64,000 bases of DNA from Avena insularis (GCA_023614405.1 CM042685.1:190436257-190500256); one strand, 5' to 3'; shown: positions 9,624 through 22,440, counted from the first letter of the stretch. The notes: generated by a model not told the origin, from the sequence alone. A program made the numbers and translations.

Positions 9624-12600
9624 TAATGCTAGTTATAGAGATCAAATATATGATGGGAGTGTTGGAAGAGAATGAAATCAATATGATAATTGATGGAGTT
9701 AAACTCACTCCTAAAATGAAAGAAGAGTTATATGGAATATATAAGTATATGGTGATAGATAATATTACAAGGGTGAACCCTGAAGATAGTTACAAGGAGC
9801 AATCCTATTGGATCAAGTAGGTATAGTTAATGAATATTATCTCTTAGTCCAATAAGGATAAAAATAAGATAATTTCAATACAACTATAATGTTGTATTGA
9901 TGAAGGCCTTGATTAGCCAACTGGAAACCTAAACCATCAAGGATCAAAGGATTATAATGATCATACTTTAATCACTAAGATTGAATGCTTATATCATGTA
10001 TCAATGACATTGGTGGATAGAACATGATCAAAACCTAGTATAGATAAGTTATTCTAGAGTAGTCATTGCAAGTCACATTAATATAATGTGAGGTTGGAGT
10101 ATCTATTACTAGAGTTAAGTAGAGACAAGATAGTACGACTAAGATGATATTAGAGCAACACTGGATTAGAGAAGTAGTATTTTCCTCTTTGGAAATACTA
10201 GCACTTGAGGTGAAGTAGGAATTGATGTATACATCTATTGAAATGATATTAGTGAAAGATGATAAGGGAAGAGCATGAATGGAAGTAACTGTAAACATTT
10301 GTTAGGTTGGAGGTTATCAGCAGTAGAGTAGTTGATATAACCAAGTATGGATATGAAAAGATTATGAAAAGCTTCAGTGTCAAGCTCATTGGATTTACAA
10401 GTGGATTTAGAAGAATAAAAGGTGGATAAGAATATTCTTGTGAAGTAAAGCTCATCATGTTAACACATGATGATGGATATGAAGGAGTAGTATATCTAGT
10501 AAATAAATTCCTTAATTAAAAGTCCAGGATTGTGAATTATGGAAGATAGGAATTCTGGGTAAACATTAAACCCTAAATCTTTAACCAAATATAGTATCCA
10601 TTTCATCTGAGTGAATATCATCCTATTTCCACAATGTCTTATAGGAATAATTTCCTATAGCAAATCACTCAAATATATCTTTGACACTTTCAAACGATTA
10701 AATCATGTGTATCACATAATTGGAAACTACTATAAACCATTATGCCCAATATTATATCCATATATTAATCACACTTAAGCAAGTAGTGAAAAACTAGTTC
10801 CAAGAAAAGAATAATGCATATTTAAAATAAGAAGGGTGGTTAGGATTCACCTGTTATTAGATTTTGAAGAATAGAATTCACCATATAAAGATTTCCTTAA
10901 TATTATGAGTTAAAGAGAATAAAATCTCATTAGTTAATAGTAAGGCATTCTATAATAAGTTTGTGGATATTAGCCCAATTAAATTCATATCAAAAGCCCT
11001 CACAAATAATAATAGGAAAAGTATATATATAAAGAAAATATAACACTATATAATAAAAACTCACAAATTGATCTTTAATAACTTTATTGTTGCTGCAAAT
11101 ATTCAGCAAATAATATCCCATAAAGAAAGGTTCAAATCAAATATTAAAATACAAATCTAGAAACAAAACAGAAAACAGAAAAGAAAAATAAACAAAAAAA
11201 TAACTTCTGGCCGCAGCCCATTTTCCTCTCCCTGATCTGTCGCCCACGTGCAACCACAACAAACCCGCAGTGGCCCAAGCACAACCCAAGATCAGCCCAA
11301 TCTATCTTTCTCTCTGGTTGAAAAGTGGGACCGAGGAGGGACTGCGGAGCAAATCAGAAGAACTGCTAGGGGGTTTTCCGCGCAAAGTCTATCGTCGTCT
11401 TCCTCCCCAACGTCACAAGCAGCTGTCTGTCGGCATCGCCGCCGCCACGCCAAGATCCATGCCACCGCTCATGGTCATCTACTAGTAGCCCTGGACGCCG
11501 CCGAAGAACCCTAGAACCCAATTCCTCTTCTTCCTCTCTCTAGGTTTCCTCTCTGTCGATGAAACCCTAGCCCCAATCTCACCAGAGCTCATCGATGTTG
11601 TCCTCCCCGTGCCACGGCGAGGTGTCCAGGAGAACAGCCTCATCAACCTCAACCGTTTCACTGAATCACGCATGCTGGGAAGCGTTCCTCTGCCCGGAAT
11701 CAAGCTCGAAGTCACCGTCGGCCGCCACCGTGGTTTCATCTAATCTCGCCGTCTGACCTCCTCCGGCCTCGCCAGCAAGCTTTCCACGCTCCTGGTGAGC
11801 TCCTCGTGCGAGTACCCTTCTTAGAATTCTCCATTGCTTGCTGATTTGTGATTCCCGCGACCATCTGCCACCACCGCCACTGGCCGTCGTTGTGTCGCCG
11901 TCTCCGGTGACCATTTTAGGGCGGCGCCGCCACCAATAGGTTCGTCATGAATCACTCTTTCGAACGCAATCATCCTCGCATGCGCGCACTCTCCCAATCG
12001 ACGGATTGATCATTGATCTGAGAGGATTCGGCAGGGATGACGTCACTATGACACTGTGCTCACGCCAGCCTTGACGAATTCAACATTTTGATCCAGTATT
12101 TGCTGAGGTGGAGCATGACGTGGCGTTGGTCCCATAGGTCATTGACTGGGAGTAGAGATAGAGTCGGTAACAAATGCATTTAATAACCTGAGAGTGTGAG
12201 GTGGCTACTGGCCCACTGGTCAGTGACCTTAAGTAGGTTTGGCTTAGGTACAAAATGTCTTTTCTGTTTAGGAATTAGATAAAACAATATTAATTCAAAT
12301 ATAAATATTGTAATAAAATGATTAAATCTTGTTTCATTAATAACTTTTGTTTTGTAAATCAGAAAAATGTGTATAATATATGAAAATTTGTAGAAAAATA
12401 AAATCTATAACTTAAAACTATTATTAAACATTATTATGTTAACCATTTAAATAATTATTATTTAATAAAGATTTTATAAGTAATAAAACTTTGATAATTC
12501 ATATTTTAATAATGATAAAGGTTAAAAATATAAATAAAATACCAAAAATCCTAGAAAAATAAGATATGTAATTTAAAACTATAATCATGAATTATTATTT

Positions 12601-13145
12601 CACTTATTTAAATATTTAGTATTTATTAAGTATTTATAAAGTAGTAAATCTTATAAAAATCATATCTTATTATTTTTAAATTACAAAAATAAATGTAATA
12701 TACCAAAATGATCACAAAAATAATACCTACATGTTAAAAATATAATATTTCACTTTTAAAGTAAATAAAAACTTAATACTCTAATAACTTGAATTTAAAG
12801 CTATTTCCTTAATTAATAATTCATTTAAAGATAAATAAAATTTGCTAATAATTCTAAAAATTAGCCAATTGAGTCAAATAAATAGTATTAGTCTTAAGTA
12901 TTGATAGTGTAAAGTGAAAATGGTTTAACACACTTTAAATACAATTTTATTAAATTATCCCTCAACCATAAATGTAGATTATTTTATAAAAGGATCCTTA
13001 TCCAATCTAAAATCTTTGAGAATAATTATAATGAGATAAAACCCAATCCTTTACTTAAACCACAAGTTTATAAACAAATCAAAACACTATAGTGAGTTCA
13101 TAAGTAGTAAATAATATTATTTACTTATTCACAAACCGTAACCAC
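9624..13145 (+). repeat. Element 3 left LTR, first segment (5' truncated)
   Basis: Corresponds to 32532-36082 of the right LTR with only scattered differences. The opening 661 bp seen at 31871-32531 are absent. Contents: a 64-codon ORF at 9626, AT-rich sequence, a GC-rich block at 11200-12000 resembling a transcribed leader, then very AT-rich sequence to 13140. ORFs in the GC block have no domains. The last five bases are the ACCAC duplication of element 4. Confidence 0.87.
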
Positions 13146-16100
13146 TGTGACATCCCAAAAATATTAAACTAGAATCATCAAGCTCTAATCACCAAATTTA
13201 GGATTAACAAAAAAAATTCCAATTAAAATAGGAAAGCATTTATATGAGTGTGCATTACAACTTGGATTCTTTTGAATTGCCATGATTATGTGTTTATTTG
13301 CTTGTAAAATGATTCTTAGGTGAAATAAACATCATCTAAACAATCCCCAAACTTTTCCCAAAGACAAACAAATCAAAACAAACAAATTAAGTGAATGGTC
13401 ACTTTGGCTAATTTAACTCCCATGCCTACTATGGCTATCTCTAACTTTCAGAACTTAACAGAAACTTGTTTGGATCTTTACACCCGTTGATAGTACTCAT
13501 AACAAAGTACCAAGGCCCACCTTGTGATCATCCAGAAACATTCAAATGCATAGTTTAAATGATAGTTCAAAATTGAATCTAGTTCATCTGGGAAGATCCC
13601 ACTTTTTCAAAAACCACTCAAACCAACTCAATTTTCAAAACCCAAGCATCTAAAGACTCACTAGCACATGCCTAACACACCCACCAAAATTAATTTCAAA
13701 ATTCAAAACTTGAATTCATGCGGCCATTTCATCAAACACCTTGCTAATTCAAATCAAACAAAATCAAAACACTATAGTGAGCAGTGATTCTGGCCTAACT
13801 TGTTCCCTCTCTGGACACCACTAGCCTTAGTAGATCATGTAACAACCTTAACTAATCTCTAGCACCACTGTAGGCTGGCCATTGTCATCAACGGTGAGCA
13901 GGCCGAGTGCACCCTTGCCACCCACATGTCGACAACAAGCTAGGAGAAGCACCAAGCCTAGCCCGCATGTCTGGGAGGTAGCCCATGCCTCACCGCCCCC
14001 TCTCGACCAGTCCTGCCTCATAGACAGCAACCAGAACCGCCAAGAACGCCGCGCCCGTGCTGCTGTCGACCATGCCAACGTGCACCGCAGAGCACGCACC
14101 GTTCCCACGCAAACTGTCCACCTCAAGCCCTCGCCGCCTGCCAACATGCTCCCCACCGTCCCAGGAGACCGCCAGACATGCCCATTTCACCGCCTGCGCC
14201 TCGCCATAGAACGTCGAGCGTTCCAGACCGTTTGGCACCGCCCCTACACACGCATTAAAGCCATAGAGCATCGGCAGGAGACCACCGATCGATCGCCACC
14301 CTCAGCCATGCCTCTAGCAGCTCGTAGCCATGTCGCCACCGTCGCCTGCCCATCCCGTTCGGTCTCACCGTCGGGCCTATAAAAGGAGACGACCCCCAGC
14401 CGAATTGAGCACACCATCTCACTCCCCTCTCCTCACTGATCGTTCCACCCCGTTCCCGGAGCAAGGCGAGTAGCGCATCGCCGGAATTTGGCCAGAGTCC
14501 GCCGCTGCTGGAGAAGAAGGAAGCCAGCGATTGGAGCCGCCCCAGGAGAAGCTGTCGGTACCAGGAGGTTCGCCGTCGTCGACTTTGTCTTTCGCCCGCC
14601 TCGCCGACCCTCGGCTGAGCCCCGGTGAGCCTCCCACGACACCCACCTGCCGCGTTAGGGTTCTGTCTCGCCGGCGCTGCCCGACGTGGACGATGAACCA
14701 GAGCCGTTGGATTAGAACTAGATCCAACGCACCACGTTGCTGCATCGCCGCACCCGCCTCAGCGACACATGGGGACAACAACTTAACCAACCCGCGTAAG
14801 CGTTGTGCGTAGCAGGCCGGCCCATTTTATCTTCCCGCGCAGCCCACTCGTTTGAATTTAACTTTTTCCATTTTAATTAAAACCTAGTTCTGTACCTAGT
14901 TTCAAAAATCAACCCAGCTCGATTCAGTGAACCAAATTGAATGAAACCAGTTTTTTTAGAAAGGTTTTGAAATGCTTAATCCAAGCCCGTTGGATTCAAA
15001 TCATTTGGATCTGTAGATCAACCTTGGTAAAAATAACAAGGCAGAAGCTTTTCTGCATTCAAACATTTTTCAAATTTAAACCATAAATCTTATTAAATTG
15101 TGACACCACTTTGAATCACATTCCCATGTACTGAAATATGTGGTGATGACATGTGTCAACATGATCCCATGTTTGGTTTGGAGAATATTAAATCTTAAAG
15201 TAGTTTTTCAATGAGTAGAAATTACTTTTCTAAAAATAAAAGAAATTAAACCAAGCTTTAATCTTGTAATGTTAGTGATGATGCTAGATCATCTATAGAA
15301 CCCCTTTGTGTGATGATTGAAAGTAGTTATGTATTGTTTGGTGATTGTGTACCTCGTATTTACTTATAGACGCTAGGACCGACCAAGGATACGAGGAGGA
15401 AGGAAGATACTATGAAGAAGAAGCCGAGGAGAACTTCAACCACTGCTCTTCACAAGGCAAGCCTAATACTACTAGTTGATTGTGCAAGTTAACACTTGCA
15501 AGATACTATACCTATGCAAATACCTGCTTGTTATCATGCCACCTATATGCCTTAAGCATATGTGATCATACCCACTTGATAACCCAATCCTAGTTTTACT
15601 TGCCAGTTTTATACTTTATTTCTTTATCAAAGCTTTCTCTTAGAGTTTACTTAAGTGACTTGTAGATTATAGGAAGATAATTGAAGGTTGCATAAAGAGC
15701 ATAAAATTTGGCCTAAGCTAGATAATCTTGATGTCATCCCAAGGCATGAGATTGAACTTAGTTAAACTCCACTAGTTTACCACCCCCATTAGTACTTACC
15801 CCCACTTGTAGATGCTAGTGTTAAGCATAAAACTTGATCAACTTTAGATGGGAATACTTGGTGGAAAAATGGTTATGAAAACCTTAGAATGATGGATCAT
15901 TCTATTGAGATGTTTTGACATGTGTTTCCGAACACCAGATGATTTGGATGATGAAAATGTTGAGGCATGAGCCTTAGCCCTTTATAAAACTGATGGTTGT
16001 CTGGATGCGATACCATTCCAATTTTACCGTACAACCACAATACCTGAGAATTGGGTAGGGCTTGACTGGAAACTTATATACCTTAGTATTAGTTCCCTCA

Positions 16101-16978
16101 CGGCCAAGGTCTGAGCTGAGGCTACCTTGTGAAGATTGTCCACTGCAGCACTCCAAGATGACAGTTGGTCATGGTTGGGAGGCCAAACTCACAGGAGAGG
16201 TTCCTATACTAGGGCGTGTAATTGAAAGGTTAGGATTGATTATCCGCATACTGAGTATGGTGAATTCAGGATTTGTTCCTGACGGATGTATCGAATATTG
16301 TGGTGAAAGTGTACAGTCTCTGCAGAGTGTCAAACTATTTGAATAGCCGCGTTCGCGGTTATGGACAGTTGGAGTGGCCATACTGTTCCCCCGTAAGATG
16401 TTTTCAAAATGACTTGTGAAATGAATTGAGACTTTGACTTGACCACAACAGAGTTGTGATATGAAATACAAGTTCTCACTTAGGTGTTATAAAATTTTGA
16501 CTAGCTTTTCTTGCTTCTGAACTTAGTAGAGATAAATCTGGCTTTTTGCAAAACAACCCTAGAGCTTAGTGTCCTACTACAAAAACCCCCTTCACTTGTT
16601 AGTATTAGTTCGCGAGTACTTAAAGAGTACTCATGGCTTTGTCCCTGGCTATTCCCGTGGCCAGACTATGAAGAGGAGTACCAGGAGGATGGACCCCAGG
16701 AAGGTTACGACAACTAGGATCATCTCCCATCGTCAGCATTGCCTGTGAACCCGAAGATGGAGCTTCGCCTACATTACCGTTATTATTACGTATTTCCGCT
16801 GCTTGAGTGTATTAAGAACTAGATCGTGAGATCCTTATTTGTGTAAGATCTTATGTATGGTTTGTAATGGATGATGTACTGTGGTATCCAATTCTGTTAT
16901 GTCTCGCAAAAATGCTAATCTTGGGATTGCGATGTATGGCATAACAGGCATCTGGGATTAAAAATCCGGGTGTTGACA
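13146..16978 (+). repeat. Element 4 5' LTR
   Basis: Starts TGTGACATCCCAAAAATATT and ends GGGTGTTGACA. It matches 22823-26817 except for a 162-bp deletion at about 15086, where the 3' copy has 24759-24920; TAA occurs at both deletion edges. GC-rich ORFs at 13882-14382 lie upstream of the TATA box and look like composition effects. Confidence 0.9.
14378..14384 (+). promoter_or_regulatory. TATA box of element 4 5' LTR
   Basis: TATAAAA in GGGCCTATAAAAGGAGACGA, conserved in the 3' LTR at 24077-24083. It is a good candidate for the start of the retroelement transcript about 30 bp downstream. Confidence 0.7.
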
Positions 16979-16981
16979 AGT

Positions 16982-16994
16982 TGGTATCAGAGCC
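16982..16994 (+). other. Element 4 primer-binding site
   Basis: TGGTATCAGAGCC, three bases after the LTR end, is complementary to the 3' end of initiator tRNA-Met, which primes minus-strand DNA synthesis. Confidence 0.9.
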
Positions 16995-17207
16995 ATCCTG
17001 ACCATAGGAGACCCTAGTTAGACTGGACGTTTGAATTAAAAACTTAGTTTCAAAACCAAAGGAAGCAAATATTTACAAAAACTTATTCCCATTATTATCA
17101 CCTTGATTCTTTCATAAAAATTCATGTTCCTCAAAAACTCTTGCAAAATACATAAAATTTGACACACTTGATCACTCTACTAACTTACTCATCCTATATT
17201 CTTATAG

Positions 17208-18001
17208 ATGGACGTGAAGTACAGCAAATTTTATCAGTTGGTGAATGGAGGAGACCTTATCTTTGGGAGGGATTTGGACCAGCTTTCGGAACTTCTGGAG
17301 CGTCCGCACCCTGAGTTCTTTGGAGCTCAGCTCAATGATCAAGGAGGAGAAGATCTGCAGTGGATAATTGTTGCAAGTCTCCGAGGAAATATTGAACCTC
17401 CCACTGCTGAGGGAATTCAGTTTACCTTAAGAGAGAACAACTGGCTCGATGGACTTGCCAGGGCCATGCAGGAAGCTCTTGCCCGTCTGCAGGTGCGAGT
17501 ATCAACCAGATCAAGGGTACCCGCTTTGAGTTTTGTCCAAGGCGTGATGCTATGGGACAGCCACTGGAAGCCCCATACCACCCCGAGCTGAAGACTCAAT
17601 TGGACCACCTCATCTTCATGATGTATGATCGTTAGCAGGAATTGGATAATTGTTGTGACTACTCCAACCACAAGTCCGCCATCATCAAGACGAAGGATCA
17701 GACCATCGCCATGCTAGCAAAGGATCGCACGTCTCGCCGCCGTCAGCTGGACAAGAAGGAGCGCATCATTGCTCGTCTTCGCCACCGTATCTCGTCTTTG
17801 GAGGAGACCATCCACGAGAGAGATATGAAGTTGGAGAAAAGGGAGAATGCCGGAGAAGACCTTCGTGGAGACCCCTACTCCTATCTCAGCGATGATGATG
17901 ATTTTCTGGAGGATCAGGCTATGGACTTCTTCACCGATGAGGATGATTTCGCCGTCATCCATGACGATGAGGATGACGACTACACCGACTCTGAGGAGTA
18001 G
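17208..18001 (+). pseudogene. Extra ORF upstream of gag: coiled-coil protein with acidic tail
   Basis: This lies between the primer-binding site and gag and is not part of the usual Gypsy set. Two open pieces (17208-17591 and 17642-18001) read as one former ORF of about 260 codons, broken by a frameshift at about 17490-17510 and a TAG at 17633-17635. The N-terminal part is globular in composition (MDVKYSKFYQLVNGGDLIFG). The middle is a charged stretch predicted by eye to be a coiled coil (IIARLRHRISSLEETIHERD), and the end is strongly acidic (DDDDFLED, DDEDDDYTDSEE). I do not recognise a domain and cannot assign a function. A Gag-associated or chromatin-binding role would be speculation. Confidence 0.6.
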
Positions 18002-18242
18002 TAGCACTTGAGCACTAGCATAGTGAGTTGTATTCGGTCCCACTGTATCGTAGTTTCCAGAATGGTTCTTAAAACCATCTATTTACCTTTGTTGTGGTGT
18101 GTGTTGTATCATGTGCTATGAATGAATGAATGAATGAAAAGCAAGTTGCTAGAAAAATCTGAGTCAAACTTTTAAAAAAACTCTTCAAAGTCCGGAACCT
18201 TAGAAATTTCCCTCTTTTCTCATGATCTATCTCAATCTTTAG

Positions 18243-19346
18243 ATGCCACACGGAGGAAGTGGTTCATCCCCGGACCCGATGTTGCAGATCCTGCAAATGT
18301 TAGTTTCTGACCGCGAAGCTGAAATAGCCAAACGTCAAGCCAACTTAGCCACCCTTCAGCACATAGCTCAAATGGCCAACAACAACCAAGGCCACGGAAA
18401 TCAGGACAACCATGGATCCAGGCTTAAGAATTTCCAGAACACCAACCCACCTGTTTTCACTAAGTCAGAAGAGCCCCTAGACACCGATGATTGGCTGCAA
18501 ACCATGGAAAATAACCTAGAAGTCGTAGGAGTGGAAACCAACGAGAAAGTTTTGTTCGCCACCCACTATCTAGCCGGAGATGCCAGAGCATGGTGGAACA
18601 GCGTTCGTGCAATGACCGGAGGACAGATGATGACCTGGGAAGAATTCAAGGTCAAGTTCAGCAAAACCCATGTGCCACCGGGTTTGATCAAGAGAATGAG
18701 AGATGAGTTCAGAGAACTGAAGCAAGGAAGGATGACCGTAGTGGAATACCGTGACAAATTTTTGTCATTAGCTAGGTATGCCCCGGATGAGATTGACACC
18801 GAAGACAAGAAGAAGGAGATATTCTTGAATGGTCTGCACGATTAGATGTAGACGGTGTTAGTCAATATCCCTTTTGCTGATATTGAAGCCCTAGTCGACT
18901 TTGTTATCCAGATGGAAGGAAAGATCAACCAAGCCAACGAGAACCACAAGCGTCGTATGATGCATCAGCCAGGAACCCATCACACCCCAAAGTATCGCCC
19001 TAACCCATCTCCAGGATTTGCCCCAAGAAGCAATAGAGCCCTGATGAACCGTCCGACCTATCCCAACCGTGGAAACCCAAGGACCAGAGGAAATCACAAC
19101 AACCCCAGCAACTCTAACAATTTCAACCGTGCACCACCCAAGTTCAACAACAACAATGCTACCACCAACACCAACACTGCCCCGAGGACTGGAAGCAATG
19201 CGGTGCCTATTGAAGCCAAGGACAAGTCGCAAATGACTTGTTATGACTATGGAAATAAAGTACACTACTCCAACGAGTGCCCCAACAAGAATAATACCGC
19301 AGCCCCCAATGCAAATGCCCCAGCTCAGCAGCAGCGTCGTGTTTAG
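18243..19346 (+). pseudogene. gag: Tekay-type gag, broken
   Basis: The ATG at 18243 is fixed by an in-frame TAG immediately before it. The Retrotrans_gag core runs to about codon 200, with motifs DTDDWLQTME, AGDARAWWNSV, MTWEEFKVKFSKTHVP and MTVVEYRDKFLSLARYAP. Two TAG codons (18843-18845 and 18849-18851) interrupt it, after which the same frame continues at 18855 through an Asn/Pro-rich linker to a zinc knuckle. That knuckle is degenerate: the second Cys is Tyr (CYDYGNKVHYSNEC) and a Gly is Val. Gag would package RNA in cytoplasmic particles; this copy cannot. Confidence 0.85.
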
Positions 19347-19948
19347 CCTAGAAGAAGATTTGCCCCAGGGAACTCGCTCAACCGCAACGGCCGTCTTTTT
19401 CTCATGCATGCTGAAGAAGCTTAGGAAGCGCCAGACGTCGTGCTGGGTATGTTTTCTGTTAAATCAGTACTTGCAAGAGTGTTGTTTGATTCAGAGCATC
19501 GCATTCATTTGTCACCGAAGAATTTGCCTGCACTAGTAAGATTCAACCAATCAAACTGAAGCATGTTATGATTGTTCAAATCCCCGGTTCAACCACCAAG
19601 GCTAGGCAAATTTGCAAACCCGTCCCTATCCGAATCCATGGCATAGATTTTTATGCTAATCTTATTGTACTCGGAACTAAAGGTTTGGAAGTAGTACTAG
19701 GAATGGATTGGATGGCCAAACATAAAGGATTAATTGACTGTGCCAAGAAAGCCATAACCATGACCAGTATAGCCGGAGTATCAGTCGAGCATGTATCTGA
19801 AACCTTACCTCGTCAATTCAAGTGCAACAAGAGTATAGCCCAACCTACAATTGACCAAGTCCGGATAGTCTGTGAATACCCCGATGTATTTCCAGATGTT
19901 TTGCCTGGTATGCCCCAGATCGGGATATCGAGTTTATCATTGAACTAA
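19347..19948 (+). pseudogene. pro: Tekay-type aspartic protease, broken
   Basis: A TAG at 19344-19346 separates it from gag. Around 19485-19500 the frame reads LFDSEHRIHL, where the family has a D-S/T-G active-site loop; an indel at this point shifts the frame. The remainder is recognisable at 19568-19948, with VVLGMDWMAKHKGLIDC and the linker VCEYPDVFPDVLPGMP that leads into RT. Another frameshift at about 19915 and a TAG near 19974 separate it from RT. Confidence 0.78.
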
Positions 19949-19986
19949 TCCCCGGAACAGGATGCATAGCCTAGAGACCCTATAGT

Positions 19987-22440
19987 ATGAACCCGTCTGA
20001 GCTAGCAGAACTGAAGAAGCAAATAGATTCCATGTTGGAAATTGGATTGATTCAACCAAGTGCGTCACCATGGAGATCACCAGTCTTGTTTGTGGACAAG
20101 AAGGATGGAGGTAACCGTTTGTGTATGGATTATCAGAAGTTGAATGATGTCACTATCAAGAACAAGTATCCATTGCCCAAGATAGAAGAGTTGTTTTATC
20201 AGTTGACCAGTGCCAAAGTGTTTTCTAAGATTGATCTTAGAACTGGCTATCATCAACTCAAGATTCACGCAGAGGATATTCCAAAGACTTCCTTTACCAC
20301 CAGATATGGATTGTACGAGTATACCGTCATGTATTTTGGACTAACCAATGCCCCCGCTTATTTCATGAATCCCATGAATAAGATTTTTATGGACTTCCTG
20401 GATAAGTTTGTCGTTGTTTTCATCGATGACATTCTGATTTATTCCAAATCAGAAGAAGAACATGAGCTACACCTAAGGACCATTCTTGGAACCCTTAGAG
20501 AGCATCAGTTGTATGCCAAGTTTAGCAAATGTGAATTCTGGTTACAGGAGGTAGGATTTCTCGGCCACATTGTATCAGCCGGAGGAATTGCCGTTGACCC
20601 TACAAAGGTGAAAGATGTCGAAGATTGGCAAGCCCCAAGCACCCAGACCCAAGTTCGTGCATTTCTCGGATTGGCGGGATACTACCGCAAGTTCGTAGAA
20701 GGATTCTTGAGTATCGCCAGACCCATGACCCAATTGCTGAAGAAGGACAAGAAGTTTGAATGGACCGACAAATGTGAAGCGAGTTTTCAAGAACTCAAGA
20801 GGAGATTGATTTCAGCCCCAATCTTAATCATCCCGGATATCACGAAGCCCTTTGACGTGTATTGTGACGCATCCAAGATCGGTCTCGGATGTGTGCTAAT
20901 GCAAGAAGGCAAAGTTATCTCTTATCTATCTCGACAACTGAAACAACACGAGCAAAATTACCCAACCCATGACCTCGAACTCGCAGCTGTAGTTCTAGCC
21001 CTGAAGACATGGAGGCATTACCTGATGGGAAATCGTTGTGAGATTTATTCGGATCACAAGAGCCTGAAGTATATATTCACTCAGAAGGAGCTGAATATGA
21101 GGCAGAGACGATGGATTGAGATAATCAAGGATTACGACCTGGACATTCACTATCACCCCGGTAAAGCCAATGTGGTAGCAGATGCCCTTAGCAGATTGCC
21201 GTGCCGCTTGAACTCCATGATTTTGAAGGAGCAACCAAGTTTGCACAAAGAGATGGAAGATTTTCGAATGGAATTAGTAAGTGAAGGATTTTTGGCTAGC
21301 ATAGAACTTCGACCCACTTTGATCAGCCAGATCAAAGAGGCGCAGAAAGGAAATGCTAGTATCGACGGAATCAAGCGTCGTATCGGTACAAGCAAAGTAC
21401 CCGGATTTACCAAAGACGAAGAAGGAGTTTTGTGGTACAAAGGACGCCTTTTTGTACCAGCAGAATCTGAGTTGAAAGAAGTTATTTTGAAGGAAGCTCA
21501 TGATACTCTTTATTCTATCCATCCCGGAGGAACTAAGATGTATCAAGATTTGAAAGAGCAATTTTGGTGGCATAAGATGAAGAGAGAAATCGGAAGCTAT
21601 ATCGCCAAGTGTGATATATGTCAGCGAGTCAAGGCAGGACATCAAAGACCCGCTGGATTGTTCCAACCATTGCAGATTCCGGAATGGAAATGGGGTTCCG
21701 TTGGAATGGACTTTATCACTGGATTGCCTACTTCTAGTAGGGGAAATGACTCTATTTGGGTCATAGTAGACAGATTGTCCAAAGTCGCCCATTTCTTACC
21801 TGTCAAGACCACATATCAGAGTTCGAAGCTAGCGGAGTTATACATCGCTAGAATCATCAGTTTGCATGGAGTTCCCAAGAACATCGTATCGGATCGAGGA
21901 ACTCAGTTTACCTCGAGATTCTGGAAGAAAGTCCAAGAAGGCTTAGCAACCCGCCTAGATTTTAGCACCGCGTATCACCCTCAGACCGATGGACAAACGG
22001 AGCGAGTAAATCAAATACTCGAAGATATGCTAAGAGCATGTGTGTTAGAGTATGGATCTAAGTGGGAAGACTGTCTGCCGTTCCCAGAATTTTCGTACAA
22101 CAATAGCTATCAAGCCAGTTTGCAAATGGCCCCATTTGAATTCATGTATAGAATAAAGTGTCGCACCCCTTTGAACTGGTCGGAAGTAGGAGAGAGTCAG
22201 ATTTTTGGACCCGATATCCTACGAGAAGCAGAGGAGAATGTTCACAAGATTCGTGAGCACCTCAAGACCGCCCAGTCCAGACAGAAGAGTTACGCCGACA
22301 AGAGACGTAGAGACCTCGCCTTCAACATAGGAGATTTTGTGTATCTAAAGGTGTCGCCATTAAAGGGAATGCAGCGTTTCCAACTCAAGGGAAAGTTAGC
22401 CCCTAGATATATCTGCCCCTTCGAGATTCTGAACATCGAG
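19987..22440 (+). CDS. pol: Tekay RT-RNase H-integrase block, uninterrupted
   Basis: An open frame of 863 codons (to 22578, the last part out of frame). RT: first Asp at residue 83 ([10 protein letters not shown]) and catalytic FIDD at 145-148; Phe replaces the common Tyr. RNase H: Asp 294 (CDAS), Glu 331, Asp 356 (YSD), Asp 399 (VADALSR). Integrase: zinc residues His 505, His 512, Cys 542, Cys 545, then Asp 575 (GMDF), Asp 636 (SDRG) and Glu 672 (TERVNQ), with the expected 35 residues between the last two. All key catalytic residues are present. The Met at 19987 is simply the first in the frame; the real protein would be cut from a Gag-Pol polyprotein that this copy cannot make. A frameshift near 22430 ends the native reading. 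Confidence 0.88.

Noticed and set aside
11248..11514. Ser/Arg-rich ORFs in the element 3 LTR (also at 34148-34498)
   Set aside because: Overlapping frames in a GC-rich leader-like block; no domain.
13882..14382. 166-codon ORF in the element 4 5' LTR, with a similar 178-codon ORF at 23545
   Set aside because: Lies upstream of the TATA box in U3, is GC-rich, and is similar only because the LTRs are copies.
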